Assembly (NCBI GenBank): GCA_016784195.1
Contig: JADHVE010000027.1
Coordinates: forward strand, 1 to 15,551
DNA from: Candidatus Woesearchaeota archaeon
GTDB taxonomy: Archaea > Nanobdellota > Nanobdellia > Woesearchaeales > GW2011-AR4
DNA length: 15,551 bases
Reading direction: 5' to 3'
Each line of letters opens with the position of its first letter. Position 1 is the first letter of the stretch. The notes under the pieces are model-generated. The model worked only from the letters and a program-made list of their open reading frames with translations. It was not told the origin of the DNA and ran no database searches. Below, one piece after another: positions 7,822 through 15,550 of the stretch. A program made the position numbers and the translations under genes.

Positions 7822-9720
7822 TTATATCACCGAAATAACCGTTTCAGGGGAGAGGCGTTTAAAACGCTCTTCCACATTTATTCTATCTTTATCATCGGTA
7901 AAACCGGCGTCTTTAAATACCACTTTGAACGGTTTAAGCCCAGCGATTTCATCGACTATTTCAAAGTTGATGTTATTGTCAAAACAGGCGACAAGGGCGT
8001 TGGTTTGCACGATAAAAACGGTGTTACCGAGAATATCTTTTTTCTCAATGGGTAGATTTAGTTCTAATCCGAGGTCGAGGATTACCTGAGTTAGCAAGTC
8101 ATCAGGGGTTCTATCTTCTTTGATGTTGTTTTCTAAAAAAGATAGTTGCTGCCCTTGTTGAAGTTTTTCCGGGTGATAATAGACATCTTTCATGTTAGTT
8201 AAATCTGTTTTGTAAACTCTAAATCCTATATCAAGCTTAGCGGCGTCAATAGGTTTTTCACCTAATTTTAATTGTTTATTCTTTTCTTTCAGTTCTTCTT
8301 TTATCTTTTTTCCTGCCCGGCGAATCCTATCTTTACCTATTTCGGCTATTGTTTTGTAGCCTGCTTTATAGGCTTCTGATTTTTCATCTGTCTGTTCTGG
8401 AAGTTGTACCATGATGAATTTGCGCTTGCCGCCGTCTTCGGCATTGAGTTGCATTGCTGCGTGGGCTGTGGTGGCGGATCCGGAGAAGAAGTCGAGAATT
8501 ATATCGTTGGACGACGTAGTAATTTGCTGAAGTCTCTTAATTAATAATGACGGTTTAGGATAATCGAAAAGTGCACCAAGTAGTAACAAATCAGATAACT
8601 CACCCTTCGCCATTGATGTGTCACCTGCAAATTTTCTATCAAAAATAGTGATTGGAACAAGACCATCTTGAACTTCAGATAAATATCTCTTAACCATTGG
8701 GTATGAATCACCTTCGCCCCAAATAACTTCATTTTTAGCTACTCGTTCTTTCCAAGTAGATTCACTGTAAACCCAATATCTGTCTTGCGGTCTTTTTAGT
8801 TTAACTCCGTTTGGTTTTTCAATTATATAATCTGCTGAGTAATAATTATGGGCAGTTATTGGATCTGGTTTCCACGGCCCCTTAGGATCATTATCAGAAT
8901 TTTTATAAGCATCAGTGTTATCTCTAGGGATTAAATGCCTATCCCAATTTATTTTATCCTTTGCATATGTAATGATATGATCATGGCTAATTGAAAAATA
9001 TTTTGATGAATTTTTCCTTGTATGTACCTTTTCCCAAATAATATTCGCAACAAAATTCTCCTCGCCAAATATCTCATCACAAATCTTCCGTAGATTATGC
9101 ACTTCATTATCATCTATACTAATAAAAACAACCCCATCATCTTTCAGCAAATCTCGTGCAACCACAAGTCTTTCATACATCATACTCAGCCAATCGGAAT
9201 GGAATCTGCCGTTGGAATCTGTATTTTTAAAGAGTTTGCCTCCTTCTTCATCAACCGCCCCAATCTCTTCTTCGTATTCTTCTTTACTGATTTTAAAGTT
9301 ATCTTTATAGATAAAATCGTTACCCGTATTATAAGGTGGATCAATGTATATCATCTTGATTTTGCCAAGATAAGACTCTTGCAAAATCTTTAAGACTTCA
9401 AAATTATCACCTTCAATATAGACATTTTCTGTATTGTCAAAATCAACACTCTCTTCTCTGCACGGTCTTAGTGTTTTGTTTATGGGTGTATTTGCCTTTA
9501 AGAGTGATGCCTTTTTACCCGGCCAGTCAAGACGGTATCGCTCATCTTCATCATCTACCAGCACATCGGACAGGTTCTGCTTTAACAGGTCGAAATCAAT
9601 AGCTCTTTTACTGTTACCTGCTTCATCCCTTGTTTCAGTCATCACGTTAGGAAAGAGTTTTGCAATCTGCTCAATGTTTTTATCAATTAAATTTGGTGTC
9701 TGCATTTTTAGTTTGTCCAT
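7822..9720 (-). CDS. mod: Type III restriction-modification methyltransferase, Mod subunit (adenine-N6, beta class)
   Basis: This 632-aa site-specific DNA adenine methyltransferase provides both self-protection and sequence recognition for the Mod-Res complex. Motif order is that of the beta class: catalytic DPPYNTGND (127-135) comes before the AdoMet-binding DFFSGSATTAHA (410-421). The ENVYIEGDNFEVLK block (about 98-111) precedes them, and FDYPKPSLL (about 385-393) lies just before motif I. The segment between about 225 and 385 is where the target recognition domain would lie; I cannot predict the site. The size is typical (EcoP15I Mod is about 640 aa). The start overlaps the DUF4391 stop as TGATG, a strong sign of coupling; an alternative start is Met6. 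No tandem repeat tract of the kind that makes some mod genes phase-variable is present. Confidence 0.94.
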   Translation of the reverse strand: MDKLKMQTPNLIDKNIEQIAKLFPNVMTETRDEAGNSKRAIDFDLLKQNLSDVLVDDEDERYRLDWPGKKASLLKANTPINKTLRPCREESVDFDNTENVYIEGDNFEVLKILQESYLGKIKMIYIDPPYNTGNDFIYKDNFKISKEEYEEEIGAVDEEGGKLFKNTDSNGRFHSDWLSMMYERLVVARDLLKDDGVVFISIDDNEVHNLRKICDEIFGEENFVANIIWEKVHTRKNSSKYFSISHDHIITYAKDKINWDRHLIPRDNTDAYKNSDNDPKGPWKPDPITAHNYYSADYIIEKPNGVKLKRPQDRYWVYSESTWKERVAKNEVIWGEGDSYPMVKRYLSEVQDGLVPITIFDRKFAGDTSMAKGELSDLLLLGALFDYPKPSLLIKRLQQITTSSNDIILDFFSGSATTAHAAMQLNAEDGGKRKFIMVQLPEQTDEKSEAYKAGYKTIAEIGKDRIRRAGKKIKEELKEKNKQLKLGEKPIDAAKLDIGFRVYKTDLTNMKDVYYHPEKLQQGQQLSFLENNIKEDRTPDDLLTQVILDLGLELNLPIEKKDILGNTVFIVQTNALVACFDNNINFEIVDEIAGLKPFKVVFKDAGFTDDKDRINVEERFKRLSPETVISVI

Positions 9721-10367
9721 CAGGCAATGTTCTCCTTTATAGTTTGTAATTGTGCCTGTTTTTCTAATAAGGATTTATTCAAATCAACTTTTCTATTAAA
9801 TTGCTGTTCTTTTCTAATTTTATTATCCAGAGTTTCAATTTCTTTTTCTAATTGTTTTATCTTGTTGTCAGTATCAATGATCGTATCAAAGTCACCTTTG
9901 TTTTTAGCTTCATTCGTAATAAATGCTTTAATCAGTTTTTGATATACTTTTTCTAAATCAATACCCAAAAAGTCAAAATCCAGCGATTGATTCCACTCAG
10001 AAAAATAGTAATTATGGGTAGTAGTTTTTTCTTTTAAGGTAATACCATAAGCAGTATTGTCTTTATAAACAAACTGATATAAAATTTGATAGGGAATCGC
10101 CTTATCAATCACTTTTAAAACATTCTTTGGGATAGTTTGCTCTTTTAGCTCTATTTCAAATATCTGTATTTCTGTTACGTTATCGGTTTTGCTTATTCCA
10201 ACCGTATCTTCGGCAAGTTTGTATTTCCAGGTTATTCTTTGGATTTTACTGATAAACTCATTTTGCAGTTTTGAGCTTAAAGAGGCTTTTTCATAAAACT
10301 TTGTTTTGGGGATAAATTTATTAACAAAAGCGTTTTTGGGCAGTCTTAAAATCCCTCTTTTATCCAT
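9720..10367 (-). CDS. DUF4391 domain-containing protein
   Basis: This 215-aa protein of unknown function matches the DUF4391 family as I recall it: a basic N-terminus, ITWKYKLAEDTVGI (about 46-59), IQIFEIELKEQ (about 67-77), AIPYQILYQFVY (about 90-101), and the NYYFSEWNQ block (about 118-126). The last 50 residues are a predicted coiled coil (IKQLEKEIETLDNKIRKEQ). It has no enzyme motif I can point to. It starts 2 bp after the SNF2 gene stops and ends overlapping mod, so it is made together with both. From memory, DUF4391 genes are usually found beside SNF2-type helicases and DNA methyltransferases in this kind of operon, which suggests an adaptor role in a nucleic-acid complex; that role is inference. 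Confidence 0.75.
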   Translation of the reverse strand: MDKRGILRLPKNAFVNKFIPKTKFYEKASLSSKLQNEFISKIQRITWKYKLAEDTVGISKTDNVTEIQIFEIELKEQTIPKNVLKVIDKAIPYQILYQFVYKDNTAYGITLKEKTTTHNYYFSEWNQSLDFDFLGIDLEKVYQKLIKAFITNEAKNKGDFDTIIDTDNKIKQLEKEIETLDNKIRKEQQFNRKVDLNKSLLEKQAQLQTIKENIA

Positions 10368-10369
10368 GA

Positions 10370-13300
10370 TTATTTCACCACCACAAATGCGAGCAACTCA
10401 AAATCTTCCAGACCTTTAATGTTATTTATAAGAGCGGTTGTACCACCTGAAGAAAACAGGCTGTCAACGTCTCTTTCATCTTTTACATTTAAAATAGATT
10501 CTATTGAGCTGTTAAGTAATGCGGAGTAACTCTCCATTTTCTTTCCGTCCTCTGTAACACGATTAAAGACTTCATAGACTTCTCTTATTGGCTTGTCATT
10601 CCCTTTTGATATAACACGTATTATGTCGAGTGTATTTTTGACATTTAGATGATTGGAAAGTATCTCTCCATTTTCCTGAATATAGACCAGGTAAAAAGGG
10701 TGAAGCTGATTGGTGTTATCGATATTAATGTCGCTATTAATGTTTTTTAATACAAAAATCACGCCTTCATTGATACCTTTTTCAATCTCTTTTTTGCAAA
10801 CAGAGTGTATGCCATTAGGTACACTTTCTAAACTGCCATTTTCATTGATATAATTCACCAAATCCATGCGAAAGTCATTTAGTCCTAAATCGGTTATCGA
10901 CACACCCGAACCCATCTCTTCAATATCAACCACCTCTTCCTGTAGTTTTTCCAACTGTTTTTTTCTGAAAAGCAAATCTGATGATTTGTTTGTTAATACA
11001 TTGTCTTCCCCAGTCGCAGTAACATCTACCATAAACATTTTACTTTCAACCCTGTTTTTCAGGTTGATGTAATCATCAAGCGAAAGTTGCGGCCAGAAGT
11101 TGATCAACTGAATCACTTTGTTGCATGAACCTATTCTATCAATCCTGCCGAATCTTTGAATAATACGTACAGGGTTCCAGTGGATGTCATAGTTGATTAA
11201 GGTGTCGCAATCCTGAAGATTCTGTCCTTCGGATATACAATCTGTTGCTATGAGAACATCTATTTCAGCTGCGTTCTTATCTTTTCGTTCTTTAGAAAGA
11301 GGTGAAAAGTTTATCAAAATATTGTTAAAGGCATTGTAAATATTAAGTGTTGTTTGATTCTGGTCTGAGCCGGTTATTTTAGCTGTTTCCAGGTTGTGCT
11401 TCTCTTTATTGTGCTGAGCTAAATTCTGGTAAAGGTAATTCACGGTATCCGCAAAAGCACTGAAAATTAGAATCTTTTTATTGTTGTCGTTAATGGGGTT
11501 TACAATTTTATTTTCAATAAATACCTTTAAATCTTGCAGTTTTTTATCATGCTCCGGCGTTACTTTCAGCATTTCAATGAGTAAGTCGCTGATAACAGTA
11601 TAATCGGCTTGCAGGTCTGCCTTCCAGCCGGTGGTATTCATATCGGCTAAATTTATTTTAATTTTATCTCCAATGCTGAATTCCTCATTTAACCAGTCAT
11701 CACTTTCGGTATCAAAGTTGATATCTCCGATTTGAGTTGCTTCAGTGTAAAGTGCATTGCCATTATTTTCAAATTCGTCAATTTTTTTTAAAGTATTTTC
11801 TATCCCCTTAATCAATTTGTTAATAGTTATTCTAAAAGAATCAACAGAACTCTCCAGCCTTTTAAGCAAATTAACTCTCATCAGAGTTTGCAAACTTTTT
11901 TCACGGTGGGATTGCTTGAAACTCATGCCGTCATTTATCTCGGTATCATACAAATCGCTATAAAAGCTTTTTTTGTTTTCCAATATGTAATCGAACGGGG
12001 AGTAGATAGACATATTTAACTTAGAAAGCTCTTTGTACAAATCAGTAATCTCTATAAAGCCTTTCAACTCTGTGATATCTGCCCGGTGTGTAATGGGTTT
12101 TAATCGGGTCGGAAATTTCCCAATCTTTTCCATATCATAATATTTTGCTATATGTTTCCTGCTCCTGGCAATTGTCACGCTATCGAGCAGTTTGAAGAAA
12201 TCAAAATTCGCATTAAGACTCGCCAATAATTGGTGGCTTGTTCTCTCTTCAATTGGAAGCTTTGACCAATCATTAAATATCTTTTGTGCATTTTTCAAAA
12301 TATTGTCTATGGAGTGGTTTGCGTCAATCTTTTCATCTATTTCACCTGTATGGCCTTCATAAGCCAAAGCAATCTGATTCTTCAGGTCTGTAAATCTGTT
12401 ATTGACTGGAGTAGCGGAAAGCATTAGAACTTTGGTTTTAACACCTGCTTTCATTACTTGATTGAGTAATTTTTGATAACGAGTGATTTTGTCTTTGCGT
12501 GGGTCATTATTTCTGAAATTATGAGATTCGTCTATTACTGCTAAGTCATAATTCCCCCAATTTATTCGAGAGAGATCAATTCCATTAGATATACCTTTAT
12601 CTCTTGATAAATCGGTATGGTAGAGAACGTCATAGTTAAAACGATCTTTTAGCAGAGGGTTGTCATCATAATTGTTTAAGAAGGTTTGCCAATTATCCCC
12701 TATTTTTTTAGGGCATAACACAAGAACGGTTCTGTTCCTTTCCTGGTAATATTTAATAACTCCAAGCGCAGAAAATGTTTTACCCAGGCCAACGCTATCT
12801 GCCAATATGCAACCATTATGTCGTTCTAATTTATTTATGATTCCAAGAACGGCATCACGTTGAAAATCATAAAGCTTATTCCAGATAATAGAGTCTTTAA
12901 AACCTGTTTTTTCATTTGCAAGTTCATCCTCGGAAATATCTTCCAGGAACTCATTGAATATATTGAAGAGCGTTAAATAATAAATAAACTCCGGCGAATT
13001 TTCTTTATATAAATCAGCAATATAATCCACTACCTCATCGGTGACATCTTTTAGTATTTTTTCGTCTTTCCAGATCTCTTCAAAATTTGCAAGATATTGT
13101 TTTGTAGTATCAAAATCATCTGTTTTGATAATCTGATTCAATATTGAATTATCTTTTTGAAAACCAAATCCGGCACTACTAAATTCATTTATTCCCGTGT
13201 AAACAAAATTGTTTTCATTGCTTTCTAAATTTAAATGAGGTTGGATATATTTATTGCCAGCATTTGTTTTAAATTCTACTTTTTGTTCTATCCATTTTTT

Positions 13301-13618
13301 ACATTCTTCGGCAATAGCCTTGCCTTTTAGTTCATTTTTTAAGTTAATTTCAAAGGAAGAACCACTTATTGCTTTTTTACGGTCATTAGAATTAATATGG
13401 AATTGTCTATGTTCTCTTTTGCTTTTGTCTAATTCTATAAAAGTGGGGTCTGTGAATATAAATCTTAACCTATCGATTTTATTTAGTTCTTTTTTCAGAC
13501 TTTCATAGCCGTAAATAGAAAATATTCCTGCTGCAATATCTATTTTACTACCATTGCTGATAGCCTTTTTAAAATCATCCCCAACTTTATCAGTTTTGTT
13601 ATTAAAGCTTTTTATCAT
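10370..13618 (-). CDS. SNF2-type helicase/ATPase with N-terminal phospholipase-D-like region
   Basis: This 1082-aa protein is the first gene of the operon. The N-terminal 160 residues (KIDIAAGIFSIYGYESL, then TGINEFSSAGFG at about 141-152) look like the PLD-type domain found on many bacterial helicases, with the TGINEFSSAG stretch matching the usual GSSNFT loop; the expected HxK of an active PLD site is not seen (HLN at 128-130), so the fold may be catalytically dead. A SNF2-type motor follows: DFQRDAV (about 251-257), Walker A DSVGLGKTF (274-282), DESH (363-366), SATPVNNRF (401-409), IFSAFADT (718-725), ATDCISEGQNLQ (791-802) and arginine-finger motif QRFGRIDRIG (821-830). The C-terminal 250 residues are unassigned. 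It should be an ATP-driven DNA translocase rather than a strand-separating helicase. The start has no clear Shine-Dalgarno. Confidence 0.88.
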   Translation of the reverse strand: MIKSFNNKTDKVGDDFKKAISNGSKIDIAAGIFSIYGYESLKKELNKIDRLRFIFTDPTFIELDKSKREHRQFHINSNDRKKAISGSSFEINLKNELKGKAIAEECKKWIEQKVEFKTNAGNKYIQPHLNLESNENNFVYTGINEFSSAGFGFQKDNSILNQIIKTDDFDTTKQYLANFEEIWKDEKILKDVTDEVVDYIADLYKENSPEFIYYLTLFNIFNEFLEDISEDELANEKTGFKDSIIWNKLYDFQRDAVLGIINKLERHNGCILADSVGLGKTFSALGVIKYYQERNRTVLVLCPKKIGDNWQTFLNNYDDNPLLKDRFNYDVLYHTDLSRDKGISNGIDLSRINWGNYDLAVIDESHNFRNNDPRKDKITRYQKLLNQVMKAGVKTKVLMLSATPVNNRFTDLKNQIALAYEGHTGEIDEKIDANHSIDNILKNAQKIFNDWSKLPIEERTSHQLLASLNANFDFFKLLDSVTIARSRKHIAKYYDMEKIGKFPTRLKPITHRADITELKGFIEITDLYKELSKLNMSIYSPFDYILENKKSFYSDLYDTEINDGMSFKQSHREKSLQTLMRVNLLKRLESSVDSFRITINKLIKGIENTLKKIDEFENNGNALYTEATQIGDINFDTESDDWLNEEFSIGDKIKINLADMNTTGWKADLQADYTVISDLLIEMLKVTPEHDKKLQDLKVFIENKIVNPINDNNKKILIFSAFADTVNYLYQNLAQHNKEKHNLETAKITGSDQNQTTLNIYNAFNNILINFSPLSKERKDKNAAEIDVLIATDCISEGQNLQDCDTLINYDIHWNPVRIIQRFGRIDRIGSCNKVIQLINFWPQLSLDDYINLKNRVESKMFMVDVTATGEDNVLTNKSSDLLFRKKQLEKLQEEVVDIEEMGSGVSITDLGLNDFRMDLVNYINENGSLESVPNGIHSVCKKEIEKGINEGVIFVLKNINSDINIDNTNQLHPFYLVYIQENGEILSNHLNVKNTLDIIRVISKGNDKPIREVYEVFNRVTEDGKKMESYSALLNSSIESILNVKDERDVDSLFSSGGTTALINNIKGLEDFELLAFVVVK

Positions 13619-14113
13619 GACGTATTAAGTTCTATTTATGCGTAATGAGATATTTCCAATGCTGTACTTAACGAATCTTATAGTATATCTGAATTGTTGC
13701 AAGTGTATTCTTTATAGTCACTTGGTTGCATGGTACTGTTGTATGGTAAGTTATCCTGATATGTTAGTCATAGTGGGCGTATTTTGCTTACGTACGGATG
13801 TTTATTACCTTCCCGCCTTAAAGACATAGTCGTGTCTGATAGAATTATTTTTGATGGGACAGAATGCTTAGTATCTCAATCGTTCAATTTGTTATTAGTA
13901 TTTCCGGGGGAATAAGTAATTAACAGTACGTAATGTTTTTTGTGTTTTTATTAACCATATATCCTTAGTATGCTATCATGTGTTTTAAGTTATTTAATAC
14001 AAGACGTTCATGATTCACCGCTCCTCGGACAAAAAAACGCCGAGGACAAGAAGTCGCAAAGAGCGCAAAGGAAATCGGGAGTGATGAAAGCAGAAGATAA
14101 GTTGTCAAACGAG
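13619..14113. other. Long gap upstream of the five-gene operon; no convincing gene
   Basis: About 495 nt with no gene I can support. It must contain the leader and probably the promoter of the SNF2-mod-res operon. An AT-rich block TATACTATAAG on the minus strand (13677-13687, about 60 nt upstream of the start) could be a -10 region, but no matching -35 is found at 16-18 nt. A 63-codon plus-strand ORF (13638-13829) is rich in Cys and Tyr and looks like chance. The GC-rich hairpin near 14022-14046 is listed separately. Confidence 0.4.
14022..14070. repeat. GC-rich hairpin followed by a paired CGCAAAG repeat
   Basis: TCCTCGG at 14022-14028 and CCGAGGA at 14040-14046 form a perfect 7-bp stem with an 11-nt A-rich loop. 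Directly after come two CGCAAAG copies at 14055-14061 and 14064-14070, 9 nt apart. The stretch stands out as GC-rich in AT-rich surroundings. No T run follows the stem on either strand, so it is not a standard terminator. It resembles dispersed intergenic repeats of the CGCAAAG kind and may be related in type to the CACGAAA array at 6739-6765. Confidence 0.5.
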
Positions 14114-14257
14114 TCACTTACTTCCGAATAAATCATCTAAAAACCTATTTTTATCAAGTTTGAATTGCCACTTTTGATGCCTTTTCACAGATTCTATCCT
14201 CTTCTGTGGTGGAAACGATAAAAACCTACTCGTCTCTATTGGCCCTAATTTTTCCAT
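14114..14257 (-). CDS. Small ORF, 47 aa, coding-like, possibly truncated
   Basis: A short minus-strand frame begins MEKLGPIETSRFLSF and ends RFLDDLFGSK. Its balanced composition, with charged and aromatic residues in helical spacing (SVKRHQKWQFKLDKNRF), is unlike chance translation of AT-rich DNA. The frame stays open upstream of the ATG for 14 more codons, reading RRQIFDIL just before the Met, which looks like the same protein; a TAG then closes it and an AGGAG lies just beyond, so the original start may have been lost to mutation. I recall similar LGPIE-RFL small proteins in other bacteria but cannot name the family or a function. It lies about 100 nt downstream of the DUF2442 gene and could be the tail of the same transcript. 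Confidence 0.45.
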   Translation of the reverse strand: MEKLGPIETSRFLSFPPQKRIESVKRHQKWQFKLDKNRFLDDLFGSK

Positions 14258-14361
14258 TAAAATATCAAATATTTGCCTACGACATGCACGAACGATCTAT
14301 TAAATTTCTCCTACACCATTTAATATGCGGGTATATAGGTTATTGTCTATTGCAAATTTAG

Positions 14362-14661
14362 TTATACAGTTCGTTTTTCAAGCCATTTTTTCAATGACTG
14401 TTGACTTTCACCTGAGCGACGTCCTGCCAAAATACCAGATACGCTAAGGTCTTCATCCAGGTCAGGCCAATGTATAATTGTGCCGTCACCAATTATCTCA
14501 AAATTGGCCCGTTCTTCTGGTTTGCCATACCACAAACGTGGATACCAGGAAAGAGGAGCGATAATAGTACGGCCATCAACCATATCAACTGTCAATGATT
14601 CTTCGCTAATACTAATAGTTTTAGCACGCGCTTCATAAATTTCACTTACCAAAGTATTCAT
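14362..14661 (-). CDS. DUF2442 domain-containing protein
   Basis: This 99-aa protein matches the DUF2442 family: an N-terminal VDMVDGRTIIAPLSWYPRL (about 25-43) in which the DGR...P.W.P.L pattern is typical, and IIHWPDLDEDLSVSGILAG (about 62-80), the family's W.ldEDlsv..LL.G signature. The C-terminus RRSGESQQSLKKWL fits too. Function is unknown; the family is often encoded directly after a DUF4160 gene and the pair is sometimes proposed to be a toxin-antitoxin-like unit, which is not established. It overlaps the DUF4160 gene by 20 bp, and the GGAG before its ATG lies inside that gene, so the two are translationally coupled. Confidence 0.88.
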   Translation of the reverse strand: MNTLVSEIYEARAKTISISEESLTVDMVDGRTIIAPLSWYPRLWYGKPEERANFEIIGDGTIIHWPDLDEDLSVSGILAGRRSGESQQSLKKWLEKRTV

Positions 14662-14878
14662 ACCATTTCTCCAAAAAGTGTTTTTGGTTATCGTTTACCA
14701 GTTTACCGATTTTGTTTAATTCTATTCTGTTAAATCCACCTGCCTTTTGCAACGTAACTGGATCAACCCAAAATTTAGCTACATTATTTTCGCGCTTCAC
14801 GTGAATGTGTGGCGGTTCATTATAGTCAAGAGAGACGAAGAAAAACCTATACGGACCTATTTTAAGAATAGTTGGCAT
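14642..14878 (-). CDS. DUF4160 domain-containing protein
   Basis: This 78-aa protein is a clear DUF4160 member: MPTILKIGPYRFFF (1-14), the hallmark NEPPHIHVKR (20-29) with its paired histidines, AKFWVDPV (34-41), and GGFNRIELNKIGKLV (48-62). The length is normal for the family. The two histidines of PHIHV suggest a metal or catalytic site, but no activity is known to me. It lies 1 nt after the stop of an upstream coding-like remnant and overlaps DUF2442 by 20 bp. No good Shine-Dalgarno precedes its ATG, so it was probably translated by coupling to an upstream gene. Confidence 0.88.
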   Translation of the reverse strand: MPTILKIGPYRFFFVSLDYNEPPHIHVKRENNVAKFWVDPVTLQKAGGFNRIELNKIGKLVNDNQKHFLEKWYEYFGK

Positions 14879-14879
14879 T

Positions 14880-15188
14880 TTAATATTTGTATGACTGAGA
14901 AGTGTCCTCTTTTAGTTCTTCCAAACTATAGTCAAGATGATAATCTAACTTTCTTATCTTCTCTATCATTTTCCATAAATCAATAGAAAGTAACCCACTT
15001 TGGATTTGGTCATTGTAACTTTGTGAGAATCTATTGTAAACCTTTGATTTTTAGCTTATTTATACGTCTATAAAAGAAAGGTAGGTTTGTTTTGAATAAC
15101 GAATAACAATAAGGATTTTGCCGTCTTTATCTATCTCCTCCATACCAATACTCTCCATACATTCAACTAATTTCCCTATGCAATCCAG
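14880..15188 (-). pseudogene. Coding-like remnant upstream of DUF4160, interrupted by two stops
   Basis: One minus-strand frame reads as protein on both sides of a close pair of in-frame TAA codons (15060-15062 and 15051-15053). Upstream is LDCIGKLVECMESIG...ILIVIRYSKQTYLSF; downstream is KVYNRFSQSYNDQIQ...WKMIEKIRKLDYHLD...EELKED, ending at a TAA one nt before the DUF4160 ATG. The downstream part has no usable start before an internal ATG, so it looks like the C-terminal remnant of a former first gene of the DUF4160 operon. Only the upstream part (ATG at 15158 or 15143) could be made as a peptide of about 30 aa. I do not recognise the protein. Confidence 0.3.
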
Positions 15189-15345
15189 TTATTTGATATG
15201 CTTTTGATATCAATTAACGTCTCAATGGTTAGGTAAATATATTCTGGTGTTCTTTAAAGGAACTTTTATGAACACCGGCTATCATGTAAAATCAGACACT
15301 TGTGAGATTATCCGCCATATGAACCCTTGAACCAAATCACAAGCC
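15189..15345. other. Gap with no supported gene
   Basis: Between the two remnants I see nothing certain. A small inverted repeat TTGATAT/ATATCAA with a 7-nt loop lies near 15193-15213. A 42-codon minus-strand frame with an ATG at 15408-15410 and a stop at 15282-15284 (starting MKRFKEDFLHIDG) crosses the right part of the gap and has coding-like composition, but its frame overlaps the broken JAB gene and I cannot assign it. Confidence 0.25.
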
Positions 15346-15550
15346 TCAGCAGGCATCCAATGCGTGTCTTGTCCATCGATGTGTAGGAAATCTTCTTTGA
15401 ACCTCTTCATTGGGATTTACTACTGCTGTACTGAATACTTCCATGACTAATTAATTCAATGTATAATATTCTATTATCAAATCCAACACCCACTACCCAA
15501 AAATGCTCTTTTGTTATTCCATATTTATTTTCTCGAAGCAAGATCTGCTT
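15346..15550 (-). pseudogene. JAB-domain (RadC-like) protein fragment, frameshifted and cut by the window edge
   Basis: The minus strand at the right edge reads KYGITKEHFWVVGVG then DNRILYIELIS, the start of the JAB/MPN domain of RadC-type proteins, where EHFW..GL...N.IL.IE.VS is usual. This frame runs into a stop at 15407-15409. In an overlapping frame from 15444 the next piece, MEVFSTAVVNPNEEV, matches the MEVF..A block that normally follows about ten residues later. The expected HNHPSG metal-binding motif does not appear before the stop at 15346-15348. The simplest reading is a small deletion with frameshift that destroyed a radC-like gene. Such genes are common on mobile elements and genomic islands. 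The N-terminus lies outside the window. Confidence 0.55.

Noticed and set aside
7822..9720. Phase-variable mod gene
   Set aside because: Many type III mod genes carry tandem tetra- or pentanucleotide repeats; I saw none in this coding region.
10370..13618. DISARM class 1 (SNF2 helicase plus adenine methyltransferase)
   Set aside because: The SNF2 protein and Mod could suggest DrmD and DrmMI, but there is no DrmA, no DUF1998-type DrmB and no separate PLD protein DrmC, while a true type III Res gene is present.
13638..13829. 63-codon plus-strand open frame
   Set aside because: Odd composition rich in Cys, Tyr and Leu, no ribosome site and no similarity I recognise; likely chance in non-coding DNA.
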